Shown: positions 33,742-42,639 of the stretch, in pieces | Position numbering within the stretch: position 1 is the first letter of the stretch | Layout of the letters: each line of letters opens with the position of its first letter | Assembly: GCF_001421885.1 (NCBI RefSeq) | Contig: NZ_LMLH01000029.1 | Span: 92,175 to 156,174, forward strand | DNA length: 64,000 nucleotides | Direction: 5' to 3' | Source: Pseudomonas sp. Leaf48 | GTDB taxonomy: Bacteria > Pseudomonadota > Gammaproteobacteria > Pseudomonadales > Pseudomonadaceae | Program-made: the position numbers and the translations under genes | The notes under the pieces: generated by a model | The model's database searches: none | Seen by the model: the letters and a program-made list of their open reading frames with translations, nothing else | What the model was told of the DNA's origin: nothing

Positions 33742-34457
33742 GGCCGTGGCTCCTCACCGGTGGCGAATTTGTAGCCGCGGCCCCAGACCGTGAGAATGCG
33801 CACCGGTTGTGCCGGGTCGGTCTCGATCTTGGCGCGCAGGCGGTTGATGTGGGTGTTGACCGTGTGCTCGTAGCCTTCGTGGCTGTAGCCCCAGACGGCA
33901 TTGAGCAGGTCCATGCGCGAAAACACCTTGCCGGGCTGGCGGGCGAAAAAGTACAGCAGGTCGAACTCCCGTGGCGTCAGGTCGAGACGACGACCGGCGA
34001 GGGACACTTCGCGGGTGATCGGGTCAATGGCCAGGCCGTCGATGATCAGGCCGCCGGCGTCCATCTTAAGGTTGCGCGCCATGGCGTCGACCCGGCGCAA
34101 CAGGGCTTTGACCCGTGCCACCAGTTCGAGCATGGAGAACGGCTTGGCCAGGTAATCGTCGGCACCCAGTTCGAGGCCGAGAATACGGTGCACCTCGCTG
34201 GAGCGCGCACTGGTGATGATGATCGGCGTGTAGCGCGCCATGGCACGGGCACGCCGGCAGATTTCCAGGCCATCGACACCTGGCAGCATCAGGTCGAGGA
34301 TCAATGCATCCCAGTTACCTTGCTGCAGCAGGCGCATACCTTCGTTGCCATCGGCGCTGTGTATCACTTCGAACTGTTCGTCACGCAGGTGCAGGCAGAT
34401 CAGGTCGGCGATGTGCAGGTCGTCCTCGACCACGAGGACTCGTTTGGTCTGTTCCAT
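33738..34457 (-). CDS. OmpR-family response regulator
   Basis: The 239-residue protein has a receiver domain (VLVVEDDLHIADLI; phospho-acceptor Asp near 55 in LILDLMLPG; conserved Thr/Ser in IITSARS; Lys in YLAKPF) and a winged-helix DNA-binding domain (GYEHTVNTHINRLRAKIE and WGRGYKFA). ATG 34457 (MEQTKRVLVVEDD) fits the family start. It is divergent from msrB with 186 bp between starts, so control of the msrBA pair is plausible. Confidence 0.95.
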   Translation of the reverse strand: MEQTKRVLVVEDDLHIADLICLHLRDEQFEVIHSADGNEGMRLLQQGNWDALILDLMLPGVDGLEICRRARAMARYTPIIITSARSSEVHRILGLELGADDYLAKPFSMLELVARVKALLRRVDAMARNLKMDAGGLIIDGLAIDPITREVSLAGRRLDLTPREFDLLYFFARQPGKVFSRMDLLNAVWGYSHEGYEHTVNTHINRLRAKIETDPAQPVRILTVWGRGYKFATGEEPRP

Positions 34458-34643
34458 CCAGCTCAATCCTTCGGCGCGATGCACCATTGTGCGAAATACT
34501 ACCCACAGTAGGGCAGATGCATTGTGCGGGTTTTTCCGGTCCCGAGTTATCACGAATTGTTTAACTTCCCGTGAGGATTTGGCGATCACCCCAAGGCTAG
34601 TCTTGGCTCCATGAAACACCCCGTGGGATTCTTGGAGGCAAAC

Positions 34644-35162
34644 ATGTTTTCACGACGGCAATTTCTAGTGGCGAGCGGCGGGATGGGGGTTGCAGCCCTG
34701 GCGATCGGTGTATTGCCCCAATTTGCCAAAAGCTCAGCGCTGATCAGCGAGGCCGGCGCGCAAGAGGCGTTCGAAGTGAGCCACAGCGACAGCGAATGGC
34801 GCAGCATCCTGAGCGACGAGCAATACGAAATCCTCCGTGAAGAAGGCACCGAACGCGCCTACAGCAGCCCGCTGAACAATGAACACCGTGACGGGACGTT
34901 CGCTTGTGCCGGTTGCGATCTCCCGCTGTTTTCCTCGGCGACAAAATTCGACAGCCGTACCGGTTGGCCGAGTTTCTGGGCACCGCTGGAAAGGGCCGTG
35001 GCAACCCGCCAGGACCGCGCCTTTGGGATGGTGCGTGAAGAAGTGCACTGCCGGCGCTGTGGCGGGCACCTGGGCCATGTCTTCGATGACGGTCCCAAAC
35101 CCACCGGCTTGCGCTATTGCATGAACGGCCTGGCGATGAAGTTCGAACCCTCGACCATCTGA
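34644..35162 (+). CDS. msrB: Exported peptide-methionine (R)-S-oxide reductase
   Basis: The 172-residue protein has a twin-arginine signal (SRRQFLVASGGMGVAALAIG) and an MsrB domain with zinc cysteines (C88/C91 in CAGC and the CRRC pair), GWPSFW, and the catalytic Cys C159 in LRYCMNGLAMKF. It reduces methionine-R-sulfoxide in proteins, here in the periplasm. ATG 34644 follows GGAGG by 6 bases; an ATG at 34611 would disrupt the signal. It is 66 bp upstream of an exported MsrA and divergent from a two-component system. Confidence 0.93.
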   Translation: MFSRRQFLVASGGMGVAALAIGVLPQFAKSSALISEAGAQEAFEVSHSDSEWRSILSDEQYEILREEGTERAYSSPLNNEHRDGTFACAGCDLPLFSSATKFDSRTGWPSFWAPLERAVATRQDRAFGMVREEVHCRRCGGHLGHVFDDGPKPTGLRYCMNGLAMKFEPSTI

Positions 35163-35228
35163 TTTTTTCATCCGGTTTTTTGTCGGTAGCCACCCTCTGG
35201 CCATCCAATTCTTCAGGAGTCATGCCCC

Positions 35229-35936
35229 ATGAAAATCTTGCTCACATGGCGTCGCACATTGCTGGGGCTGGCGGCTGCCGGCATTATCAGTCAGTGCTCG
35301 GCGTTCTCTCTGGGTGGGGCTGAAGAGGCCGTCATCATTCCACCGCCGACTCTCGACGAAATCACCCAGGCCCGCAGCGAAACCGCGATTTTCGCCGGTG
35401 GTTGCTTCTGGGGTGTGCAAGGGGTGTTCCAGCATGTCAAAGGGGTGAAGAGCGCGGTCTCCGGCTATGCCGGCGGTGCGGCCGATACCGCGCAGTACGA
35501 GCGCGTCAGCGGCGGTGACACCGGCCATGCGGAGTCGGTCGAAGTGACCTTCGACCCCAACCAGGTCAGCTACGGCAGCCTGCTGCAAATCTACTTTTCG
35601 GTGGCGCACAACCCGACCGAACTCAACCGTCAGGGCCCGGACAGCGGCACCCAGTATCGCTCAGCCATTTTCACCAAAAGCGCTGAGCAACAGCGAGTCG
35701 CGCAGGCCTACATCACCCAGCTCGATGCGGCCCGTTCGTTCGACAAACCGATTGCGACCCAACTGGAAACCTTCAACGGTTTCTACCCGGCCGAAGAAGA
35801 GCATCAGGACTTTCTCACCGAACACCCGACCTACCCGTACATCGTGATCAACGATCTGCCGAAGGTCGCACAGCTCAAGCAACTGTACCCGGATCGCTAT
35901 CAGGATCAGCCGGTGCTGGTGAAGGCGGACAGGTGA
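35229..35936 (+). CDS. msrA: Exported peptide-methionine (S)-S-oxide reductase
   Basis: The 235-residue protein starts with an export signal that has a twin arginine (WRRTLLGLAAAG, ending near SQCSAFS), then the MsrA domain with catalytic C59 in AGGCFWGVQG, the SGGDTGHAESVEV motif and EEEHQDFL. It reduces methionine-S-sulfoxide, complementing the MsrB encoded upstream. Both being exported points to repair of envelope proteins. The Cys in the signal region could also be a lipobox candidate, though ISQC is a poor match. Confidence 0.94.
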   Translation: MKILLTWRRTLLGLAAAGIISQCSAFSLGGAEEAVIIPPPTLDEITQARSETAIFAGGCFWGVQGVFQHVKGVKSAVSGYAGGAADTAQYERVSGGDTGHAESVEVTFDPNQVSYGSLLQIYFSVAHNPTELNRQGPDSGTQYRSAIFTKSAEQQRVAQAYITQLDAARSFDKPIATQLETFNGFYPAEEEHQDFLTEHPTYPYIVINDLPKVAQLKQLYPDRYQDQPVLVKADR

Positions 35937-35946
35937 GGGGCGGCCC

Positions 35947-36960
35947 TCATTCGCAAATCAGATTCCTGCCCGAGATCTTCGAGCGATACAGCGCCTGATC
36001 GGCCCGCGCCATCAGGCCGGTCTGCTGTTCCTCGTCAAAGCGCTGGACCACCCCGAAACTCATGGTCACCTTGAAGTCGCCAACGGGCAACAGCTCCGCC
36101 AGGCCGTCACGGATCTTGCCGGCGAGAGACTTGGCTTCAGCCAGTGCGGTGTCGGGCAGGACCAGGATGAATTCGTCGCCGCCCCAGCGCGCCAGCAAGT
36201 CGCCGTCGCGGACGAAGCGTTTCACGTTTTCGACCACATGGGTCAAGGCGGCGTCACCCAGGGCGTGGCCATAGTGATCGTTGATGGTCTTGAAGTCGTC
36301 GATGTCCATGGCGATCAGCGACAACGGCTCGCGGAACCGCTCGGCGCGCTCGCAGGCCTGGGGCAGCACTTGGTCCAGGCGATAGCGATTGGCAATGGAG
36401 GTCAAGGTGTCGGTTTGCGCCAGCCTGCGATTCTCTTCGAGCTGCAACTGTAGCTGCAGGTTGACCCGGGACAACTCGCTGGTGCGCTCTTCGATAATTG
36501 TTTCGAGGGAGTGATTGCGCTGCTCGAGTGCTTTGAACAGGCGTCGTTTGTCCTCGATGCTGCGGTGTGCGCCGATCATCCGCGCCACTGAACCGTCGGG
36601 GTTGCGCGCCAGAATGTGGCCACGGTCTTCGATCCACAGGTAACTGCCGTCCTGCATACGGCAGCGATACTCGGCCTGGTACTCACTGGTGCGCCGGTTC
36701 AGGTAATCATCAAACACAGCCATGACCCGAGGGTAGTCATCGGGATGGATGACGTTTTCCCAGGTCAATACATTGTTGTCCAGCGAATGCGGTGTGTAGC
36801 CAAGCATCTCGTACCAGCGGGCGGTGCGATACACCAAACCGGTGTTGGCGTTCCAGTCCCAGATACCGTCGCTGATCAGCTCCATGATGGTATGCAGCAT
36901 GCCGTCGTTCAGATCTGCCATGTCGAACTTCAGCGGCTCGTTATTTGATGTCTCACCCAT
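35947..36960 (-). CDS. PAS-GGDEF diguanylate cyclase
   Basis: The 337-residue cytoplasmic protein has a PAS fold (about 18-140, with YLWIEDRGHILARNPDGSV and a PAC-type end), a coiled-coil linker (EERTSELSRVNLQLQLQLEE) and a GGDEF domain. The active site is intact (RWGGDEFILVL, near 260), and RDGD five residues before it is the I-site for product inhibition. It should make cyclic di-GMP in response to a signal sensed by PAS. It is convergent with msrA across 10 bp. Confidence 0.94.
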   Translation of the reverse strand: MGETSNNEPLKFDMADLNDGMLHTIMELISDGIWDWNANTGLVYRTARWYEMLGYTPHSLDNNVLTWENVIHPDDYPRVMAVFDDYLNRRTSEYQAEYRCRMQDGSYLWIEDRGHILARNPDGSVARMIGAHRSIEDKRRLFKALEQRNHSLETIIEERTSELSRVNLQLQLQLEENRRLAQTDTLTSIANRYRLDQVLPQACERAERFREPLSLIAMDIDDFKTINDHYGHALGDAALTHVVENVKRFVRDGDLLARWGGDEFILVLPDTALAEAKSLAGKIRDGLAELLPVGDFKVTMSFGVVQRFDEEQQTGLMARADQALYRSKISGRNLICE

Positions 36961-37032
36961 CTCTGCGCTCCTTGCTTTGTGGATATTGCTGACCTATCGG
37001 CTGGCAGATTAGTGCAAGGCGCATTCGACCCG

Positions 37033-37938
37033 CTAGTGTCTGCCCCACAACTGCATGGCGAAGTCGACGAAACGACGCAATTTCGGCAAACGGTAGCGAT
37101 CCTGAGCGTATACCAGGTGCATCGGCCGGCTGAGCGGCTGGTAATCCGGCATCAAAGCCTGCAGGTTTCCGTCCTTGAGGTCTTGCTCGACCAGGGCATC
37201 GGGCATCATCACGATGCCCATGCCGGTGCGCGCCGCCTGATGCATGGCTGCCGAACTATTGATCAGCATCGGGCCACTGACCGCAACGGCGACGTCGCCT
37301 TCAGGCCCGCTCAGACGCCATTGCTTTTCCACCGATTGCCAGTCGTCTCCGGCCGGATACGCGAAGGACAGGCAATCGTGGTGTTGCAGGTCGGCAGGGT
37401 GCTCCGGTACCCCCCTGCGTGCCAGGTATTGCGGGGCTGCGCACATGGTCAGGGTGTAGTCGATCAGTGGCCGGGCGATCAGGCTGGAAGGCTCAAGCGC
37501 ACCAAGGCGGAACGCCACGTCGAAGCCGTTATCCAGCAGGTCCGGGCGCCGGTTGGTGAGCACGACATCGAGTTTCACCCGCGGGTTGTGCAGGCTGAAC
37601 TCGCTCAAGGCCGGTGCCAGGCGTTCGGTGCCGAACGTCAGCGGCGCGGTGATGCGCAGGGTGCCACTGGGTTCGTCGAGGGCCTGTTCCGCCAAGCGTT
37701 CGGAATCCGCCACCAGGCCCAACACTTCAAGGCAACGCTGGTAGTACGCAGCGCCGAATTCGGTAAGGCGCTGGCGCCGGGTGGTGCGGTTGAGCAGGCG
37801 CACACCCAGGCGCTGCTCCAGGGCCTTGAGGTGATTGCCGACCATGGTCGTGGACATTTCGCACTGCAGGGCGGCGGCCGTCATGCTACCGGCCTCCACG
37901 ACTTTGACGTAAACAGTCATTGCCTGGAACAGATCCAT
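37033..37938 (-). CDS. LysR-family transcriptional regulator
   Basis: The 301-residue regulator has an N-terminal HTH (SMTAAALQCEMSTTMVGNHL, about 21-40) and a LysR substrate domain. The subgroup with SMTAAA and NRTTRRQRLTEFG is the CrgA/DmlR-like group. ATG 37938 (MDLFQAMTVYVKV) is preferred over ATG 37944. It is divergent from an ArgD-like aminotransferase with a REP doublet in between, so a regulatory link is uncertain. Confidence 0.9.
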   Translation of the reverse strand: MDLFQAMTVYVKVVEAGSMTAAALQCEMSTTMVGNHLKALEQRLGVRLLNRTTRRQRLTEFGAAYYQRCLEVLGLVADSERLAEQALDEPSGTLRITAPLTFGTERLAPALSEFSLHNPRVKLDVVLTNRRPDLLDNGFDVAFRLGALEPSSLIARPLIDYTLTMCAAPQYLARRGVPEHPADLQHHDCLSFAYPAGDDWQSVEKQWRLSGPEGDVAVAVSGPMLINSSAAMHQAARTGMGIVMMPDALVEQDLKDGNLQALMPDYQPLSRPMHLVYAQDRYRLPKLRRFVDFAMQLWGRH

Positions 37939-38035
37939 TATCAAGCCCAGCTTAAAAATGATTGAAGTTTTACCGGGTTTATCCAGTTCAGGTGGCTAAC
38001 CATACTGCAAAAACACCGACCCTTGCCGTAAAGTC

Positions 38036-38137
38036 TTGTAGGAGCGAGCATGCTCGCGATGGACTCAAGAGCGCCGCGTTTAGCCAGTAAACCCGCGTTA
38101 TCGTTAACGACCATCGCGAGCATGCTCGCTCCTACAA
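38036..38137. repeat. REP doublet (BIME), GGAGCGAGCATGCTCGCG type
   Basis: Perfect 27-bp arms (38036-38062 and 38111-38137; core GGAGCGAGCATGCTCGCGAT) enclose a 48-bp centre with GCGTTATCGTTAACGACC. The element lies directly upstream of the aminotransferase gene and supplies false in-frame start codons for it. Confidence 0.9.
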
Positions 38138-38169
38138 GGATCCCACGACCCTTGCTGGAGCTTGATGTC

Positions 38170-39360
38170 ATGACCGCCGCCTGCCTGATGAGTACGTACC
38201 AGCCCCTGGCCTTGAGCTTCACCAAAGGCCTGGGCACACGCCTGTGGGACCAGGCCGGTCGTGAGTACCTGGACGCGGTCGCCGGCGTGGCGGTGACCAA
38301 TGTCGGGCATTGCCACCCGAAAGTCGTCGCGGCCATCAGCGAGCAGGCCGGGCTGCTCCTGCACACGTCCAATCTCTACAGCATCGACTGGCAACAGCAG
38401 CTGGCGCAGAAGCTGACTCGGCTGGCGGGCATGGACCGGGCGTTTTTCAACAATTCCGGTGCCGAGGCCAACGAAACCGCGCTGAAAATCGCCCGGTTGC
38501 ATGGCTGGCACAAAGGCATCGAGCAACCGCTGGTGGTGGTCATGGAGAACGCGTTCCATGGCCGAACCCTCGGCACCCTGTCCGCCAGCGACGGCCCGGC
38601 GGTGAGGTTGGGTTTCAACAAATTGCCGGGGGATTTCATCAAGGTGCCGTTCGGCGACCTCGAAGCCCTGGAACGGGTGCAACAGACACATGGCTCGCGG
38701 ATCGTGGCGATCCTGGTGGAACCGATACAGGGTGAAAGCGGTGTGCAGCTGGCGCCGCCCGGTTATCTCAAGGCCCTGCGCGAATTGTGCAACCGGCGCT
38801 CCTGGCTGTTGATGCTCGACGAAATCCAGACCGGCATCGGCCGCACCGGCCAGTGGTTTGCCTGTCAGCATGAAGGCATCGTCCCGGACGTCATGACCCT
38901 GGCCAAAGGCTTGGGTAACGGCATCCCCATCGGTGCCTGCCTGGCTCGGGGCAAAGCCGCTGAACTGTTCACCCCTGGCAGCCATGGCAGCACCTTCGGC
39001 GGCAATCCGCTGGCCTGCCGGGTGGCCTGCACCGTGCTGGAGATTATCGAAGAACAAGGTCTGCTGGATAATGCGCGGCTGCAGGGCGAACGACTGCTCG
39101 AGAGATTGCGCATGGAACTGGCGGATGAACCCAACGTATCAGCGATCCGCGGGCAGGGCCTGATGATCGCTATCGAACTCAAGCAATCGATCCGCGACCT
39201 GAGCCTGATCGCCGCCAGGGATCATGCCTTGCTGATCAACGTGACGCGCGGGCAGATCATTCGCCTGCTGCCGCCGCTGACGATTGATGAGCGTGAGGTG
39301 GAGATGATTGTCAGAGGGGTGAGCCAGGTTGTGAAAGCGGCTCCTGCAGCGGATCAGTAG
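38170..39360 (+). CDS. Class III aminotransferase, acetylornithine-aminotransferase-like
   Basis: The 396-residue PLP enzyme resembles ArgD-type N-acetylornithine/succinylornithine aminotransferases. It has FFNNSGAEANETALK (phosphate binding), NAFHGRTLGTLS, LLMLDEIQTGIGRTG and TLAKGLGNGIP (PLP-lysine). ATG 38170 (MTAACLMSTYQPLAL) has CTGGAG upstream; an ATG at 38188 is an alternative. Earlier in-frame codons lie in the REP element. The substrate could be acetylornithine or another omega-amino compound. Its stop overlaps the convergent yoeB end by 7 bp. Confidence 0.88.
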   Translation: MTAACLMSTYQPLALSFTKGLGTRLWDQAGREYLDAVAGVAVTNVGHCHPKVVAAISEQAGLLLHTSNLYSIDWQQQLAQKLTRLAGMDRAFFNNSGAEANETALKIARLHGWHKGIEQPLVVVMENAFHGRTLGTLSASDGPAVRLGFNKLPGDFIKVPFGDLEALERVQQTHGSRIVAILVEPIQGESGVQLAPPGYLKALRELCNRRSWLLMLDEIQTGIGRTGQWFACQHEGIVPDVMTLAKGLGNGIPIGACLARGKAAELFTPGSHGSTFGGNPLACRVACTVLEIIEEQGLLDNARLQGERLLERLRMELADEPNVSAIRGQGLMIAIELKQSIRDLSLIAARDHALLINVTRGQIIRLLPPLTIDEREVEMIVRGVSQVVKAAPAADQ

Positions 39361-39608
39361 TGATATCTGCACATGACGATGCGCATTTCACCCTCTTCGA
39401 TGGTATAGACCAGCCGGTGTTCAGCCGTAATCCGTCGAGACCAGAAACCGCTCAGGTTATGTTTGAGCGGTTCAGGTTTTCCAAGGCCGCCGAACGGTTC
39501 GCGCTGAATGGCTTTGATCAGTAAATTGATTCGTTTGAGGCCGGCCTTATCGTTTTGCTGGAACCAGAGGTAGTCCTCCCAGCCTTCGGAAGTGAACTCG
39601 ATATTCAT
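39354..39608 (-). CDS. yoeB: Toxin of the YoeB/Txe family
   Basis: The 84-residue protein has the YoeB sequence pattern (MNIEFTSEGWEDYLWFQQND, then KPEPLKHNLSGFWSRRI, EHRLVYTI) and ends in H83-Y84, as the ribosome-dependent mRNA interferase YoeB does. The stop overlaps the end of the convergent aminotransferase by 7 bp. Its start overlaps the antitoxin stop by 4 bp, in antitoxin-first order, as usual for yefM-yoeB. Confidence 0.95.
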   Translation of the reverse strand: MNIEFTSEGWEDYLWFQQNDKAGLKRINLLIKAIQREPFGGLGKPEPLKHNLSGFWSRRITAEHRLVYTIEEGEMRIVMCRYHY

Positions 39609-39859
39609 GTCTCAATAAGTTGCCTGGCTTTGGTTTTCCCTGCCCGCAGGTTGCCGATCGATTTGATTAGCCGTGCAGCATTGGCTGGCGAACGCAGCAG
39701 GTAGGCGGTCTCTTCCAGTGAGTTGTATTCCGCCAGTGACATCATCACTACCGGTTCGCCTTTCTGGCGAGTCACCAGTAATGGGGCGCGGTCCTCGTTG
39801 ACCCTATCCATGGTCTCTGCCAAATGCGCGCGTGCGGTGGTGTAGTTGATGGTTTGCAT
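39605..39859 (-). CDS. yefM: Antitoxin of the YefM/Phd family
   Basis: The 84-residue protein has the Phd/YefM fold (MQTINYTTARAHLAETMDRV, then PLLVTRQKGEPVVMMSLAEY and YLLRSPANAARLI). Its N-terminus binds DNA and its C-terminus covers the toxin. ATG 39859 is preferred to an upstream start at 39913, since two GTACAG repeats, fitting YefM operators, lie in between. Confidence 0.95.
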   Translation of the reverse strand: MQTINYTTARAHLAETMDRVNEDRAPLLVTRQKGEPVVMMSLAEYNSLEETAYLLRSPANAARLIKSIGNLRAGKTKARQLIET

Positions 39860-39887
39860 GTTGTAGTCCTCGCTTGATGCTAAGAAC

Positions 39888-39905
39888 GTACAGAAATGAG
39901 TACAG
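39888..39905 (-). promoter_or_regulatory. Putative YefM operator repeats
   Basis: GTACAG occurs at 39888-39893 and 39900-39905 (CTGTAC in the gene sense) with a 6-bp gap. YefM antitoxins bind repeats with a TGTACA core, so these lie close to that form at 28-46 bp before the yefM start. Confidence 0.5.
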
Positions 39906-40044
39906 GATGACAAGGCGATACCTCTCAGTGGTCGTCAGGAAATGGGTGCACCAATGCCTGCACCGAGTATCGTCGAAATCACTTCGGGACGTTTCCGTGA
40001 CCGTTGTAGTCCCATTCCGATTTGAACTTCCGGGGCATGGATCA

Positions 40045-40566
40045 CTAGGTCTGCCGCAGTGAGCAGATCAAACCTGCCATCTCATCCCGTCCTGCCAGTT
40101 GTATCTTTGAGCCACCAAAACCATTGAACAACCGCCGATGACCTGCATAGCCGCTGTCCCCCTCACGGCTTCGATAGCTTGCGGCCCACTCCAGCATGGC
40201 GAGCAATCGATCATCGTCCTTTGTTTCCCGCTGGCGAATGTTGGCCACGCACTCTTGATCCTCGACGCACAGCCAGATCAGCGTCGTGGCGCGGTGGATG
40301 ATTTCGCTGATGATCCAGCCATACACCCCTTCGATCACCCAGCGCTCTTCATCGGCCGCTACCCGGGCCAGGGCCAGCACGTGCGAGCCGGGGCGGGGGA
40401 TGCTGTGTTTGTCGGACAGCCAGTGAATCCGGTCCAGATCAATCCACGGCACCTTCAATGACCGGGCCATTCGGCTGGCCAGCCAGCTCTTGCCGGAGCC
40501 GGAGTTGCCGATGATCAGGGTTCGGCGCAGGTCCAGGCTGTTCGGGGGTGGCAGATTCGTCTTCAT
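40045..40566 (-). CDS. P-loop NTPase, adenylate-kinase-like
   Basis: The 173-residue protein has Walker A TLIIGNSGSGKSWLA (about 16-30) and the LDRIHW and RWVIEGVYG motifs of the FlaR/topology-modulation-like group of small nucleotide kinases. The true substrate is unknown. It lies 26 bp after the PhoD-like gene in the same direction, so the two may be co-transcribed. Confidence 0.8.
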   Translation of the reverse strand: MKTNLPPPNSLDLRRTLIIGNSGSGKSWLASRMARSLKVPWIDLDRIHWLSDKHSIPRPGSHVLALARVAADEERWVIEGVYGWIISEIIHRATTLIWLCVEDQECVANIRQRETKDDDRLLAMLEWAASYRSREGDSGYAGHRRLFNGFGGSKIQLAGRDEMAGLICSLRQT

Positions 40567-40592
40567 GCGCGGGAGTACCTGCGACAGATTCG

Positions 40593-42512
40593 TCAGTCGT
40601 GCTGTTGCGGTGCAACCATCCGGGTCTTCGGCGAGCCGTTCGAGTTGTGCTGATAGATCGCTTCGGGCTGGCCTTGATCATTGAAGAACACCTGGCCGAT
40701 CCCTGCCGAATTCCATAGCCGTTCGCCCGCTTCGGCATGTTCCGGGATGTGCGGCACGATGCGCATGCGCCGGCGTTTGGTCAGCCAGTTCAGTGGTGAG
40801 CGTGGGGAATACAACCAGCGGTTGAGACGGTCGAACCATTCGAGCAGGTTGCGCGGGAATTCATTCTTGATGCCGCTGCTGGTGATTTGCCAGATTTTTG
40901 GCCCGCCCTTGCGGTGTCGTATGAATACTTCGTAGACGAAGGAATAATGCACATCGCCTGACAGCACCACATAGTTACCCGGCGTACGCGAGTGTCGGAA
41001 AATATTCAGGATTACCTGCGCCGCACCGCGATGGGCCATCCAGTTTTCTGCGTCCACCAGCAGCGGATAACCGCACCAGCTGAACACTCGCTGCACGGTC
41101 TCAATCAGTTTGACGCCGAAAATCGGCGCGGGTGAAACGATGATCGCGCTCGGGTGGTCGAGCAGTTCCTGCTGCAGTTCGCTCAGGGCTTCCCAGTCCA
41201 GCAATCCCGACGGTTGCTTGAGGTTCATCTCGCTGCGCCAGCGCCGGGTACGGGTGTCGACCACCAGCACGGCCGGGGTGGTCGGCAACAGGTAATGCCA
41301 GTTCTGAAACTTCAGCAGGTCATTGATCAAGTCGTCCTGAACCGGGCTGTCGAGGTAGCGGTCATCGCCACTGGCGCTCAGTGCGGCGGCCTTCTCCAGC
41401 ACGGTAGTGAATGCATCGGGATGGTTGCCCCAGCCCTGGCACAGCATGTAAGCGATCAGCGCGTTGCCGATAATGCGCCGGGAGAATGGATGGCCGTAGG
41501 CCGTTTCCTCCCATTGCGCGGAAAGGTTCCAGTCATCGGTAATATCGTGGTCATCGAAAATCATCAGCGTCGGCAGATGCGCCAGTGCCCGGGCGACGTT
41601 GCCCAGGCCGCGGGTGAAAGAATCGATGCAAATCTGCTCAGCGGCATAACGCTCGCGTCGTTGCGGCGTCAGGGCAGGGGGCTGTGGCGTGATCAAGGTC
41701 CAGGGAGTCGGCGACCAGACCAACAGGTACATGGCCATGACTTCGGCGAACGTCACCAGGTGATTGTCGGCACTGCTGCTGGTGAAAATCGGCTTGCGTG
41801 CACCGCCGAAAAAACGCTCGCGCAGGGTTTCGTTGCTCTGCAGCGCCGGCAACAGATCCGCGCGGTGATAGTAACTGGCAGGGTGCTCGTAGAGTTTGGC
41901 GCTGTCGCTGACCACCGCACCTTCGAGGTGCTCCTCAAACAGGCCCAGGCGTTTGATCAAGGCATGAATCGCCCGCAACATCGGCCCCGCTACGTCGTCG
42001 GCATACACCTGGTCGCCGGTCATCATCAGCAGCGCCGGGCGGTCGTGGGCTGCAGGTTGTTCTGCCAGCAACCGATCGACGCACAGCAAGCCGTCGGCAG
42101 CCGGGTGATGAGGCTTGCGGCAGGAGCCATGCAGCAACTGATCGACCCGCGAGCGCAAAACCAAGGTCGGGCATCGGGCATCGCCGTACAGCAGATGAGG
42201 CGCCCACTCGGCGATACCCGCCTGCTCGTCGTCTATCAGCAAGTCATACTCGATCAGTTCGTCATAGGGCAGGGCGGTATCGAGATGCACATCGATCAGA
42301 TGCACGAAGGCATGGGCGCCGGCCGCAATGACCGTACACTGACTGGCATCGAGGCGGATATCGGCGCTACCTTGTATCCGCAAGGTCAGCGCCAGTGTCC
42401 TCGACCCGACCAGCCACAATACCAGGCGCCGGGGCTCCAGGCGCCGCAACAGCGGGCCGACGAGGACGGGTGGCAGGGCATGATCTTCAGTTTGTGGCAG
42501 CGGTGCGGGCAT
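40593..42512 (-). CDS. PhoD-like metallophosphatase family protein
   Basis: The 639-residue protein has the PhoD-type metal motifs MTGDQVYADD, MIFDDHDITDDWN and VVLSGDVHYSF. There is no signal peptide, unlike secreted PhoD, so a cytoplasmic phosphodiesterase or a eukaryote-like PhoD family member is more likely. The N-terminal 130 residues form a beta-rich domain. Substrate unknown. A P-loop gene follows by 26 bp. Confidence 0.85.
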   Translation of the reverse strand: MPAPLPQTEDHALPPVLVGPLLRRLEPRRLVLWLVGSRTLALTLRIQGSADIRLDASQCTVIAAGAHAFVHLIDVHLDTALPYDELIEYDLLIDDEQAGIAEWAPHLLYGDARCPTLVLRSRVDQLLHGSCRKPHHPAADGLLCVDRLLAEQPAAHDRPALLMMTGDQVYADDVAGPMLRAIHALIKRLGLFEEHLEGAVVSDSAKLYEHPASYYHRADLLPALQSNETLRERFFGGARKPIFTSSSADNHLVTFAEVMAMYLLVWSPTPWTLITPQPPALTPQRRERYAAEQICIDSFTRGLGNVARALAHLPTLMIFDDHDITDDWNLSAQWEETAYGHPFSRRIIGNALIAYMLCQGWGNHPDAFTTVLEKAAALSASGDDRYLDSPVQDDLINDLLKFQNWHYLLPTTPAVLVVDTRTRRWRSEMNLKQPSGLLDWEALSELQQELLDHPSAIIVSPAPIFGVKLIETVQRVFSWCGYPLLVDAENWMAHRGAAQVILNIFRHSRTPGNYVVLSGDVHYSFVYEVFIRHRKGGPKIWQITSSGIKNEFPRNLLEWFDRLNRWLYSPRSPLNWLTKRRRMRIVPHIPEHAEAGERLWNSAGIGQVFFNDQGQPEAIYQHNSNGSPKTRMVAPQQHD

Positions 42513-42639
42513 CCGGGTTCAAGACTCGAGAGGGTAGAGGCGGGCGATGATAACGCAGGTGGTGGCGGGACAGGCTAACGTGAAGCTGCCACGCCCTGTG
42601 TGAGGGTTCGGTAATATGTCGATCGCAAGAGGGGGATTC

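Noticed and set aside
38050..38169. N-terminal extension of the aminotransferase from upstream in-frame ATG codons
   Set aside because: Those codons lie in the REP doublet; the family start and a ribosome-binding site support ATG 38170.
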